Below are positions 21,228-32,692 of a stretch of DNA of 41,494 bases, one piece after another (position 1 is the first letter of the stretch; each line of letters starts with the position of its first letter). This DNA comes from Phialocephala subalpina (taxonomy: Eukaryota; Ascomycota; Leotiomycetes; Helotiales; Mollisiaceae). Below the pieces are notes generated by a model, which saw only the letters and a list, made by a program, of their open reading frames with translations, did no database searches and was not told the origin of the DNA. The translations under genes were made by a program, and so were the position numbers. The stretch lies in contig FJOG01000071.1 of assembly GCA_900073065.1 (NCBI GenBank), forward strand, positions 1-41,494. The letters are read 5' to 3'.

Positions 21228-21888
21228 ATTGGAGGTAGTTGTAGTGGTGCTATATAATGATGGTTCCTCAGAAAAGCTGTCAGTATGGCCTGACTTCAGG
21301 AGGGTGTGACATTTATCCCCAGAACTTCCTTGATATAGAAAAGAGACTCCACAATATCAGAAAATGGTCGTAACTGGGGAAGCATGGGGAAGGATCCATT
21401 TGAAGCCACATCCCCACAATCTTTCAGGTATCAAACTGGAGCCGCGATGGAGTTCTGGACCAGCGCTGGGGGGCATAATGTTGTTGAGGTGGACAGCACT
21501 CGCTGCCGGGCAGAACCCTTGAATACAGACGGACATATCGAGTCATGGAGAAGACAATCCTGCCTTTCAGATTGGCCAAGATATTGAGGATATTTGTGTC
21601 AGGTAGAGGAGGCTCTTCGATGGCGGGAGGTGGACATGCACGAGGTGGACATTTATAGGCCTTGGCCCGTGCTCTCGCAGCATTCTCGACCGAGCATGCA
21701 TCTTGAAGTGGACATTCTCTCCCTCCTTCCACTTCCACAACATCTTTCCCAGGTCCAGTCCTTGCGGCGCTGACAGTCGAATCAAAATGGCCAGTCATAA
21801 GCCGTTCCAGATGTTACTTTCGAGGAGCCTTGACAGCTCAATTCATCCTCTTCCAAATTCATAAACACCGTCTTGCCTTCGTTCCATC
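21228..21888. promoter_or_regulatory. Shared divergent promoter, repeated GTGGACA motif
   Basis: Bidirectional promoter of the sugar transporter (left) and GH78 enzyme (right). RGTGGACA occurs four times in the same orientation: 21487, 21628, 21643 and 21706. The 10-mer AAGTGGACAT at 21706-21715 recurs exactly at 25066-25075, upstream of the C2H2 regulator gene. A TATA-like TATATAA lies at about 21251 on the transporter side and TTTATAGG at 21652 on the enzyme side. A binding site for the neighbouring regulator is inference. Confidence 0.5.
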
Positions 21889-24495
21889 ATGACAGGGAAC
21901 CTCGAGAAGCCAGGTCAAAGTACGCCGTCGAAATGGACAGTGAATGGAGATGTCAAGGACATTGAAGGCTTCGAATTATCGAATGGAGCGGAGGGACATT
22001 CGGAGATCATATTCGATTATGAGCGTGCTGAAGGAGGTGTCCCTTTCATCGAGACAAACGGAGTCGTGAGCAACGGCGAGGATGTGGAAATCGATGTCAT
22101 ATTCAGCGAGACGTACGCAGGGCTACAGAACAATACGGGTATGCCGCCTCTAGCACAGGAAGGGCACAGCTGACAATCTGCAGGTGATGGTCCATTCTTC
22201 CTATTCTCGAATGCTATGGACACATACAGAGTACATTCCCAGACCTTCAAACCCTCCACAACCTCATGTCGAATCCAACTCCCCTTTGCACAACGATCCC
22301 AAAGATATCAGAAAATTATCTTGAAGACACCGAACTCTTCCATTACGATATCCTCGATTGGCTATACCCACGTCCGCGCAGCAAACCCTACCATCAGCAC
22401 ATTCACATGCTCGAACGAGAAGCTAAACAAGATTTGGCGAGACGGAGTCAGGACGATAGATATGTGCACGGTGGAAGCAGGAGAGACCGCTGAAGCTTGG
22501 GAAGTTACAGAGGAAGGAACGCGAATACATGGCCAGCATTGGGCTCCGTGTCGGCAAGGAACAAGATGGGGCGATATGACAGCTCAATTCGAAGTGAAGG
22601 TTGAGAAAGCAGGGGTGAGCTGGGGAGTTCATATGGTGGCCAATGGGTTGATATTCTGTCTGGATGCTGCGAAGAGATCTCTTGGTGCTTTCGAAGGGTT
22701 GTCGGACAAGAATGGCGTTTTCCCATCGATACCTCGCGGCTCGTGGGACATTGGGCCAGAGGTCAATCTTGGTGACTGGATGAAGATTGAGACAATAGCA
22801 CGAGGAGACATTGTCACTGTCAGCATCAGCGAAATTGAGGTCGCCTCGCTGAGTGGTCTTAATGTTCATCCAATTCTTGGTGGAAGTGGAAACAATACCG
22901 GCTCGATAGCATTTGGTGGACCTCAAGGTTATGTTTCGATGTCCCGAGCTCTCCTAGTCTCTCACGGCGACAAGATACTATACCAGAATTCATTGCAACT
23001 CCCAGACAAGGACCGAACACTGGCAGACTTCCAGGTTGGCACAAATGCTCTTGCATGCACAATTGATGGTGCCAAACGAGACCGAGCATGCTTTGGCGGA
23101 GATCTTTTCGTTATGGGACGCTCGATATGCTATTCGACCGGAAATCTGAATGCGATTCTCGGAAGCATCAAGCTTCTAACGAGTCACCAAACCAAGGACG
23201 GATATCTGGGAAATCTATGTCCGATTCAAGCTCCTGTGCACGAAGATGCTTCCGAACCTCCTACTTACGCTTTCTATTCTCTCAGCTACGCGCTGCTCTT
23301 AGTTGTCGCCATCAAGGATTACTGGATGCATTCTGGTGACAGTGCTACAGTTCGCTTGTTTTGGCCTCGACTAGAGAAGTTGCTGGCATTCACGGAGAGG
23401 TTCATCGATGAGAGAGGGCTGGTAGTCGCTCCACCGCCTCTATCTATGGACTGGTTTCCAATGGGCGGACCGATTTTTGGAGCTTCTGGCAAGATCAATC
23501 TTGCATTCTACGATGCTCTGAGATCTATGAGTAGCATGTCGACAATTTCCGGCACCGAAGATACCTTCTCTCTCAGAGCAGCCACTTTGAGAGAGAGCGT
23601 TTTGAACCATCTCTGGAACGCAGAAACCGGCACAATGCGTATGAGCGACGTGACTAGCCCAGCTGGCATCTGTCAAGATATCAATGCGTATGCCATCACG
23701 ACTGGCGTTGCACCTGCTCATCCTTCATCTGCCATTACACTTACAGCTCCATCTGACGGAAAACTCCCGCTTGCATTCCAGGGCATCGAAAGATGGGAGC
23801 AGAAGAAGGTCGTCAGTCCATACGCTTCAGGATTCGCGGCTGAAGCGTTGTTCGAGCGTGGTATTGGAGCTTCGGCCATCGAGCTCATGGAGAGAATATG
23901 GGGAGTAATGGCCGATGAGAGAAGTCCAGACTATTCCGGCGGTCACTGGGAAGCGATGAAGCCAGATGGAACCCCGATCACCGACGACACATCTCTGATG
24001 CACGGCTGGTCTACTTGGCCGGTGTACCTGCTTCCAAGATATCTAGGGGGTGTTGAGCCTCTGGAGCCTGGGTGGACTCGATGGAAGGTCAAGCCGGTAT
24101 TGGTGGGACTGGAGATGGTGAAGGTTGAGTTGGCTACTCCTGCAGGCGATGTGAAAGTCGCTCTGCAAGTGAGAGATTCGGTGGGCACGGGCGACATGGT
24201 GTTGAATGTTCCTATCCGTTCAACGGCTGAGGTCTTTGCTCCTGAAGGTTGGATCATCATGACGTCTGAAAAGTTGTCTGATGCCAAACCTCTGGCATCT
24301 CAGGAGATTGTTGGACAGAAAGGAGAAGTAGTGGTCAGGATACGCCGAGCCAGTGGCGCTTCAAAGGAGGCTCCGGTGTCAGAGAAGTTCGCCTTCCGTG
24401 AGCAGATTGAGGATATTACTTCAAGTCCTAGTCTATCTCAAGGGGCGTCGATGAAGCAGCCCGCATTCCGCCGGATTCTCAGATGGTTCAGCTAG
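21889..24495 (+). CDS. GH78 alpha-L-rhamnosidase-like enzyme
   Basis: Predicted 853-residue six-hairpin glycosidase. Exon 1 is 21889-22138 (ATG ACA GGG start); intron 22139-22183 (45 nt, GTATGC to CTGCAG); exon 2 is 22184-24495. No signal peptide, so probably cytosolic. Order: beta-rich N-terminal domain (to about residue 160, ending ISSIGYTHVRA), an inserted beta-sandwich/LamG-like segment (WGDMTAQFEVKVEKAGVSWG) at about 195-340, then the (alpha/alpha)6 barrel with IDGAKRDRACFGGDLFV, which corresponds to the GH78 DGxxRDRxxWxGD active-site motif (Trp replaced by Phe). The barrel includes SGGHWEAMKPDG and DTSLMHGWSTWPVYLLPRYL, followed by a C-terminal beta domain. Expected reaction is release of L-rhamnose from glycosides taken up by the cell, matching the adjacent transporter. 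Exact substrate is not determined by sequence. Confidence 0.88.
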
Positions 24496-25193
24496 ACTAA
24501 AATGACAGACTAGTCGCAGCGGTCAGGATGCACTATAGGTTATCATGACAATGTACACCAGTTTCAGGGGCAATGTTTGTTTGACTTCGCTTGATCGGAT
24601 GAGGCAGGGGATGTCGCTGGAAATGTTTGAGGCTATCTGTCCTGTGCCCTATCCTTCCGAAATCCTCGGATCGCAATTTACCGGTGCAGAATTATACAAC
24701 TGAATCCTCTTTCCACACAAGGTTTGCGCGCCTCGAAGCCAATCCCAATCAATTCCGGCAGCGGCTGATGTCTAAATTCACCCGTGGATAGAGATGTGTG
24801 AAAATGTTTGTTTCGCGCTTGAGTTACTGAGGATTTCGGACTTCCCGGATCTCAAAACTTCCGTTACACAATTATATACAAAAGTCATTTTCCCGAACAA
24901 TTTGAACCCATCTCACTCAGCCCCTCTCGTGGTGTTGACATCCAATGTCAGGACAATTGCATATGGTGTCTCTGTCGCTTACTGCACTGGATTCAACTCG
25001 ACCTCAACCCCAACGGCCACCGTATAGCAGCGCGGGGTAGTGGACGGTGGAGTCTCTTCTCCATCAAGTGGACATAAAGGGGGTTTTCCTTCTCTCAAAC
25101 GCGTAATGCCCGCATATCCACTTGGTCTGATAACCCCAATGTTCCATCTCGCACCGATGATTCTGAACCCCAAGAAATCTCTTCGGTCCCGAG
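24496..25193. promoter_or_regulatory. Intergenic, promoter of C2H2 regulator
   Basis: 3' flank of the GH78 gene and upstream region of the regulator. It contains AAGTGGACAT at 25066-25075, identical to the copy in the transporter/GH78 promoter, and a reverse-oriented near match (TATCCACTTGG) at about 25115. Plus-strand frame 24794-25027 is not supported as a gene. Confidence 0.45.
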
Positions 25194-28113
25194 ATGGCTG
25201 ACATCAACGCCCAAGGAATTGGCTCAGCGAATTACGATGCTCCTGTTTCTAACTCCACCGAGATCATCGATACATTGTCTGGACTTGAAGCAGAAAGCTC
25301 GAAAGAGACGTTTGGGTGTCAACAATGTTCGAAGGTCTTCAATCGTCGTGAAAATTTGAGTCGACATCTCAAAACACGTATGTATATCGTTTCATCTGCT
25401 ATTTTTGTCGGACTGCAGGATAACAATCAATACGGCGACAACATACTGAGTACAGTATCTCAATATAGCCCTGCATCTTCGATTATCCTGTCAAGGCTGG
25501 GACATTGAAAGCGCTGAGCCAAAATTCCTCACGCACCCCCAATTCGTTCAGCCACAAACCATCCAATTGACCTCGGCTAACACCTCATCAGACGATCCAT
25601 CCCCATCTCATTGCTGCTCAAAATGTGGGAAAGGGTTCACCAGAAGTGACCTTCTTCGACGGCATCAAGCCGGCCACGAAAGATGGGACAATCAAGACTC
25701 AAAACGAGGACGACAATCGTCAATGAAAAGAAGAAGAGTCGACTTTCAAGGTTCGACAACTTCTAATTCCACCACCTCAGGAGGCACTTCCTCATGGACC
25801 GCCAGTAGCCAGTCGAGTGGTACGTCTAGGCCGTATGGATCCGCGTACAAAGACGTCCGAGATGCCTTCAACATCCGTCACTCAATGGCTAGCGCTAACC
25901 GTTCAGTTCCACCTCCAGGATTCCAAGATTCTCCACAGACACCAGGCTTTGCTTTGCCCTCTCCTCATGGAAGTTATCAGACCATGATGAATGCTCCAGA
26001 GCATGAAGTTCATCACCCGCAGCATGAAATGTATTCTCCGATGCATACGGCCATGCCAATAAGGCCTCCTCCCGCTCCTATCGACTCAACGGACTTCTCA
26101 TCCTTCCTCTTGAATCCAGACCAATTCGGCAATGAATGGTTCTCGTATGACTTTTACTCGGCGATGCGGGAAACTGGAAACGAATGGGGTGGTCTCGGGG
26201 ATCTTCTCGATCCGAATATGTTGAGCCCCGGTCATGAATACATCGGCGGGGCCGAGCAGTCAAGTCATTATGACATGCCTCACCAAGCCGAAGCCAGCCA
26301 CTCCCACGAAGACTTGGGACGAATCAGTCGAGTATCTTCACCACCCAATGAAGCATCAGAGGAAGACAAATGGCCGTTCCAATGGAATCCGAATTCTCGT
26401 CAGATTTTGAAAGCTCAGCCAATCTTTATGCCAGACAACCACCCCTTATTTAAGAACCACTATTCGCGGTACGATATCACAGAGGCAACGCTCCTTCGAT
26501 TGAAATACTTCCTTCATCCTCCAGCTGGACGAGAGCTCCATCAGTCTCAAAAGGGATCGTTCGTCCTCCCCTCTCTCCCAGTCATCAACGTCTTCATCCG
26601 ACTCTTCTTCGAAAACTTCTCCCCTCACATGCCAGTCCTCCATCATCCGACCGTCAACACAAATTCAGACCTCCCGCCTCCACTACTAGGGGCTATTGTG
26701 ATCATTGGCGCCACCTACAGCCACGTGAAGCACACTCGACGATTCGCTATTGTCTTACTGGATATCGTACGCTGGCATCTTCGCATCGCTCTCGAATGCG
26801 ACAACAGTCTCATGAGAGATCCGATGATCATCTATGCCGAAGCTCTCATTTGCCATACCGGCCTCTGGGGCGGCAATAAACGTGCTTTCGAGCTTGCTGA
26901 AGTCGTTCGAGGAGGCTTGGTCACGTACATTCGACGGGTAAGTTTTGGTGAACAGAAGAGAACACCCGAGCAAGAGATGGCTGCAAGAGGAAACCTCCAA
27001 GCAGAATGGAAGCAATGGATCACAGAAGAGTCGCAGAGGAGACTGGCTTGGGTTGTCTACGGCATCGACTCCTACTTCCCAAGTATCCTGAACCTTCCTC
27101 CGGCAATCTCAATGGGGGAAGTCAGAAATCTGGTGTGCCCTTGCGATGAAGAGTTTTGGGCTGCGACCTCTGCGCGGAATTGGAAAAACCTCCTCGGTCC
27201 AGCAAGCATGCCTCCCTCAAGATCATTCTCAGCAGCAGTTGGGCCCTTCGTCTTACCCGGAGTACCTGGGCAGATGCCGGGTACTCAATTCCGGCTTCCA
27301 GCAATAAAGCTCAACTCGTGGAGCGCTTTCCTCATCCTCCAATCCATGACCCACCAAATTTTCCAATTCTCACTTGACTCCCTGGTTGCCCGCTCTTTCA
27401 TGGATGACGACCCCTCCGAAGACAACACCATGTACCCTCCCGACGATCCAAATAACTTCCTCCGCCGCCTCCACGCCGAACGCCATGCCCAACTAGCAGA
27501 GTCCCTCGACGCATGGGCAAATGCCTACCTATCTCGCTCACAGCCGCAGTCCCATCCTTCATCCCGCCATTTCCACGCGTGCTCGGTTGTCATACATCAT
27601 CTCAGCACCATTCTTCTCGACGTCCCACTGTCCGATCTCCAAAACGCAATTGGAAAAGATGGGATGACAGGTATCGCGCAAGCACTTTCAAACCTCAGCA
27701 ATTGGGCCCGTCGCTCCCCTCACATCGCAGACCAAGTAGCCTACAACGCCACCAAAACCATTGTCTCCCTCGCCCCCTCTCAAAACCTCTCCGACGACGG
27801 GATCCGCAATGTTGACACAGCCCCTTATTCCCTAATCGCCATCTTCCTCTGCCACATCGTTCTCTGGGCCTACGCAACAGTCACAGCAAGAGACCAAAGA
27901 ATGGGATTGCTGGGGAATGTGATGCAGCATCCGGTGTTGGGGAAGAGTAATTTTGTGGTGTTGTTGAAGAGAGCGATGGGGTTGGATGGGAATGAGGAGG
28001 ATGGAGAGCCGAAGTTGTTGTTTAGAAGTGCAGCGGAGATGTTGACGAGGTTGGGGACTTGGGGTGGGAGTTTGAATTTGGCGCTGCTCTTGCATAGGAG
28101 GGCGGAGATGTGA
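25194..28113 (+). CDS. C2H2 plus fungal_trans transcription factor
   Basis: Predicted 901-residue nuclear regulator. Exon 1 is 25194-25377, intron 25378-25591 (214 nt, long for this window; branch CTAAC, acceptor ATCAG), exon 2 is 25592-28113. Finger 1 is CQQCSKVFNRRENLSRHLKTH, whose last His codon is created by the splice (C|AC). Finger 2 is CSKCGKGFTRSDLLRRHQAGH. A basic stretch SKRGRQSSMKRRR may be the nuclear localisation signal. A disordered Ser/Pro/His-rich linker follows, then the fungal-specific domain from about residue 390 (FIRLFFENFSPHMPVLHHPT; SQRRLAWVVYGIDSYFPSILN). Dual C2H2 + fungal_trans regulators often control a neighbouring catabolic group. Here the transporter and GH78 genes are the obvious candidates. 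Confidence 0.9.
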
Positions 28114-29483
28114 ATATTCTAGCGTTTTGTATATTGCGGTGGTTTTGGCGTTTGGGAAAGTGCATCCGTGGGCGGTCATGATAGTTGCTAATATACCTTG
28201 GGTTGGTTGCTTGGGGTTCAGTTTGAATTTTGTTTTCGCTCTTATTTTATACCTAAATAGAAGAAACCATCCAGTTTTTGCTCTAAACACATACAATATA
28301 CCCAAGAATCAATGCGAACAAACAAACTTTGGGTTCGAGGCCAGAGACAGACTACCACTGTAGCAACGGAATGAAGCAAGACCCAAGCGAAGCAACGCGC
28401 GGAGTCGAGATGCAGAAGTTTGCAGGTGCAAAGCGACCAAATATATCTTCCTCGTGGTATGCTGCGAACTGGAGGGATCAGCAAGGATGGCTTATCACCA
28501 TCACATGATGCAAGACACTTGCCCAGCGCACTTGTTAATTGTGATGCGAATCGACACAGAGACAGATGGTGATATATTTTCCAAACCCCAGAATCAAGTT
28601 CATAGGAGACGTTCAGACATTCTGGGGTTGTCGGGAACGTGTTTTCGCTACCCAGACTCCCAGAGAAGCTTCACCCAATGCTCCCAGCCACTCACCACTC
28701 CTCAGTTCCTGGTCAACACACGTGTGCATGTCATTAGAACACCACCCCCGGGATCCGCCACCAAAAATAGCAAACTCCTTCAATTTAACGCATACTTTGC
28801 TTGCCTTTTCAAACCAGGTCTTTATATCCTTTCTCATTAAATTGAAATGGTCCTCCTCGTTGGTTGGCTATGCCGGAACCCGACGCCAAGATCGGTGCGG
28901 CCCTGAGCGAGCACGTGGGGCGCTTGGACTGCTATGCGAGCCGTTTCCAGTGGCCTCCCGGCAAATTTCGCGATGTGGAACGGAAGGGGGCCTTGCATAC
29001 CCCCCCAAATTTCGCCACTACGCCAACAAGCTGAAGAGCAGTTGGACGATCTTGGAAGAGATAAATGGTGTTGTTTGGGGGTGTATATAATGTCTATATA
29101 TTTTGCTTAGCCAAGTGGTGACCTCTCTTGGCCCTCTCCTACCTCGTTTGCTATTGGACTAGATAAGGCCTTCAAAAGCATTATGCTCGCCCACCTTGTG
29201 CCACTTCTCTCTGGTATAGCAAATAGGTTTCTATATATGGGAGGTGTATAAAGCGGTCGGTAAGTCCCGACCGAAGGGTTCGTCGGAGCCATTCGTCTAT
29301 TGCAGCCTTAGGCGAAGTACTAGGCATTATTCTTGACAATTAGCCAATATTAACGAAACACGTGCCACCCACCAGGGCTTCAACCTTTGCAGGTCAACAT
29401 CAACCCAACGAAAAACAGACACTGATTAGAGCATTGACGCCGTATCTCTAAATCCAGCTACTTCTATCTCGAGGAACAGCTTG
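28114..29483. other. Intergenic 1.4 kb, no supported gene
   Basis: Contains a GC-rich patch at 28860-29040 with a 54-codon open frame from ATG 28869 (MPEPDAKIGAALSEHVGRLD), too short and isolated to call. GCCAAG at 29111 pairs with CTTGGC at 29128. CGGTCGG/CCGACCG at 29254-29273 forms a perfect 7-bp stem. No tRNA or rRNA signature is seen. Confidence 0.4.
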
Positions 29484-31598
29484 ATGATGGAAGATGTGGT
29501 GGAGACCCCGTATGTGAGTTCGACAATCGTGCGAAATCACAGGTATTGCCCACCTTGTCAGCAAATTCCGTGGGAGACCCTGATACAGGAAGCACGCGAG
29601 AACTTGGTAACTGGAATTGACAATCCTTACGGATGGTCGTCCCGTCACATTATTTATTCAAGCCATTCTGATTTCCAGGCTGCTGCTTTAAACTTCAAAT
29701 GCGCCCTTTGCACAATTCTACTTCGCTCGGTGGATGACACTCCTGATAATGCTTTGGGTCCTCATCTCCCTTGTTTCTCTGTAAAAGTTCTACTTAGTAA
29801 GTAAAGCTCCTCTAAAAGACCGGATATCTATAATTAATCAGGGAAGACTTTGTGGCGGTTGGGAGGATGCCTGGCATAGAATTTCCTTTGCATAGAGCTT
29901 TTTTTTACAGGAACGGTTTCCAAGATGATTATCGTATTTCAACCAAGCACGGTAGGCTATGTTCTTATTGGGGACTGTTGGTTTCATGTTGACACTGTTC
30001 TATCAGATCATGTCCTATGTACAGAGATTGTCCATAGGGATATCCAAATCGATCCACTATCTTACATCGCTAGACGTATTGTCAAGGAGTGGCTCGAAAG
30101 ATGTACGACAACCCACCAAGAGTGTTCCAAAGGCCGCCATTCCGATCCGCTCTTTCCCACACGCATATTACGTATTGGGAAGAAAGGTGATAATCAAGTG
30201 CATCTTGTAGAACCTAATGGACAGCGGGGCAAGTACGTCGCCCTAAGTCACTGCTGGGGCAAGGAGCGGAATTTTACAACTACGTTGGAGACCCTGCAAT
30301 CCCGAAAGGACGGTATTTTAATATCCGAACTACCAAAAACGTTTCAGGATGCAATTAAAGTTGTCCATGAAATCGGTTTACAATACCTGTGGATCGACTC
30401 TCTATGCATCATTCAAGACAGTCAGCAAGATTGGGAGGTTGAATCTGCCCGAATGTCCTACGTCTATTCTAATTCGCACGTCACCCTCGCGGCATCTCGG
30501 GCGGTAAGTGATGCACAAGGATTTCTCCAAGCTCGCACGCCAGAAACAATAATATTTGAACCCACCCCAGGCATCGTACTCAACCACGGGGATAGAAGAC
30601 AGGGCCCTTGCGAGGATGTTCCGTTTCGTAAGACACCTCTATGTCGACGAGCTTGGGCTGTCCAAGAGCGTTATCTATCACGCCGCACAATATTTTTCGA
30701 CGATAGCCAGACGTTTTGGGCATGTCAACAAGTTTCCGCAACTGAAGATGGCCAGGAGTCATATGCTCTGAGACACCGAGCTTCCATTTCTAGTCTCACA
30801 AGGTTCATGTCGCCAGAGAAGGCCTCCAGCCGTATTGCAAATCCCCTGAATACAGATTCTCAGGATGTACTACCATATTGGCGATGGTATGCTATGGTCT
30901 GCAGTTATATGGACTGCGACATAACGAAAAAAAGTGATCGACTCCCCGCCTTGGCTGGCCTTGCAACTGAGATTGCAATGAGAACCAAGGAGAAATACTA
31001 CGCTGGATTATGGGAGCATGGATTGATCGAAGGGCTTGCATGGCAATGTTTCAAGCGTCAACCTAGGGATGTGCCTCAATACCGAGCACCCTCCTGGTCT
31101 TGGGCGTCCCTCGAAACGGGCTTGATTTTCGTAGCGTTCCAAGGCCATAATAAACTCGCGTCAGTTGTTGATGTTCAGGTTGAGAATCTCAGCTGCAACC
31201 CTTATGGAGAAGTTACTGGAGGCTCATTAGTGATGGACGCCCACCTCCAGCCAGTCAAAGCCATTGCTAGGAATGATGTCTCTACAAAAACTCGTTATTG
31301 GAGCCTCGGGATGCAAATTGTCGACAAATGGTATTGGGTCACAACGGTCTTGGATCGCGAAGAGGATCACACAAAGCCTCTGCTGGTACTATTCCTGGCT
31401 CAAACGAACGATAAGTGCCGTGTAATAGCTCTGGCTGTCAGCCCAATTGAGCAGAACTCTAATAATTACCGAAGGGTCGGAGCCACATGGTCTGATATCA
31501 AAGATGCACCAAATAACCCCCAAGTCGGCTATAGCGTGTGCGGCGGAATATATCTCGACATAGAGTCACTAGCAAGAGAGAGAGTGACGCTGGTTTGA
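29484..31598 (+). CDS. HET-domain (heterokaryon incompatibility) protein
   Basis: Predicted 672-residue protein in three exons: 29484-29800, 29842-29951 and 30007-31598. The 41-nt intron (29801-29841, TTAATCAG acceptor) and 55-nt intron (29952-30006, CTATCAG) restore one frame. HET domain spans about residues 200-360: GKYVALSHCWGK, then LPKTFQDAIKVVHEIGLQYL, then WIDSLCIIQDSQQDWEVESA and MSYVYSNSHVTLAASRA. RRAWAVQERYLSRR and PSWSWASLE are typical of the family downstream. HET proteins trigger cell death after fusion of unlike hyphae; many have unknown partners. The N-terminus (RYCPPCQQIPW) is the usual Cys-containing lead-in. The first ATG of the frame, 29484, is preceded by TTG. Confidence 0.9.
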
Positions 31599-31879
31599 GG
31601 TACTTTCATCACATACCTCGCCTATTCCAATTCGTCGCTTTGCAATGTGTGGTAACCTTCAGGGCCTGGCCATATCTTATCACTGCCCAATGGAAATTGC
31701 ACGAGAGATATGATTTTCTCCGCGTTTTGTGCTTCGAGTCTTGCCAAGGTTTGACCTGCTTTCTCATGCAGCCGGTTCATCTCTTCTGCGAATGTGCTTA
31801 TGCTGACGGCGATCTTGCAGTTAATCCCGAAATATGCATACATACGAACTCGCAAATATGAACAAATACAGGCATACAC

Positions 31880-32293
31880 ATGCTACCACTATCATTTTTG
31901 AGCCGAGTAATGGCTCCTCCCACGTTAGCTCAGAGTTTCCTACATAGAACTCAAGCTCCTCAACTCGGCGACCGCGAACCAAACAGCTGGATCCTAATCT
32001 TGGAAACAACAGATTCGACTTGCATTAAAATAGAACTCCGCGAAAGCGATCTGAGAGGAAGGGCCATTCCGATATGTGCCGAGGGTCCATCATTGTCTGC
32101 GGATGGCGAGTTCGAGAATTGTTTGAAGAGCTTTCCCATACCATTAGGGGGCGATGTGGTCATCAACGATGTGCTACGTATTCTATCCAGGACCGGCACA
32201 ACCCATTACACTCTTGTGAATGGCGACGGTAAGAGCCTACGTCCACGAGCTATCTTGGTCGCCACTAAATTCTCGCCTCGGCCCATCCGCTAG
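31880..32293 (+). CDS. Hypothetical protein, possibly DUF7770-like
   Basis: A 137-codon frame starting ATG 31880 (a second ATG lies ten codons on). The core (NSWILILETTDSTCIKIELR, then a segment ending KSFPIPLGGDVVINDVLRIL) resembles small fungal proteins of the DUF7770 type in layout: a hydrophobic strand, a short charged strand, then V-x-D-V/I. The family's usual next motif (GCRFW) is not found. A GTAAGA donor after GGCGACG at 32233 may start an intron leading to a lost last exon, so the gene may be truncated. The assignment is from memory of the family pattern and is weak. Confidence 0.35.
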   Translation: MLPLSFLSRVMAPPTLAQSFLHRTQAPQLGDREPNSWILILETTDSTCIKIELRESDLRGRAIPICAEGPSLSADGEFENCLKSFPIPLGGDVVINDVLRILSRTGTTHYTLVNGDGKSLRPRAILVATKFSPRPIR

Positions 32294-32692
32294 CGTGATA
32301 TTTTCTGCCATTGCATATTCGTAACTGTGCGGCGCGTCGTCGGCTGCTAGTCCGCCCGAAGATAGTTGTGGTGGGTAGGCTAGGTCGTAGGAGCGGGCCT
32401 AGGTTAGTGGGGTGTTTGCGGCGCAAGTGGAAACCGCGTGTCGAGAGGCGGAGGAGGGTAGAGGAAAGCTAGGAGAGAGGATTCAACCTCCGAAGGAAAA
32501 GAATAAAATAAAATAAGAACCATTCATTCCCTCTCAAGCTTTAAAAGATTACTAAGGGAAATTCGCTATAGAGTAAAAAGATTGAATTAAGGAGTTATAA
32601 GGATAAAGAGTAACGCCAACCTCCTTATCAACGCCCTGTCACCAGCATTACGAGTCTGGTCCGTCAATTGCTGACACCAAGCAGTCCGTCTT
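32294..32692. repeat. Intergenic with RIP-mutated repeat copy at 32543-32615
   Basis: 32543-32615 matches 16671-16744; nearly all differences are transitions toward A/T in this copy. The flanking stretch has a GC-rich part (32330-32460) and an A-rich run (GAATAAAATAAAATAAG, about 32502). No gene is seen. Confidence 0.55.

Noticed and set aside
28869..29033. Possible 54-codon gene in a GC-rich patch
   Set aside because: Too short, isolated and without homology signs or splice context to be listed as a gene.
29254..29273. Perfect 7-bp GC-rich hairpin (CGGTCGG/CCGACCG)
   Set aside because: Short, single and without a neighbouring gene end to terminate; eukaryotic genes do not use such hairpins as terminators, so no function is claimed.
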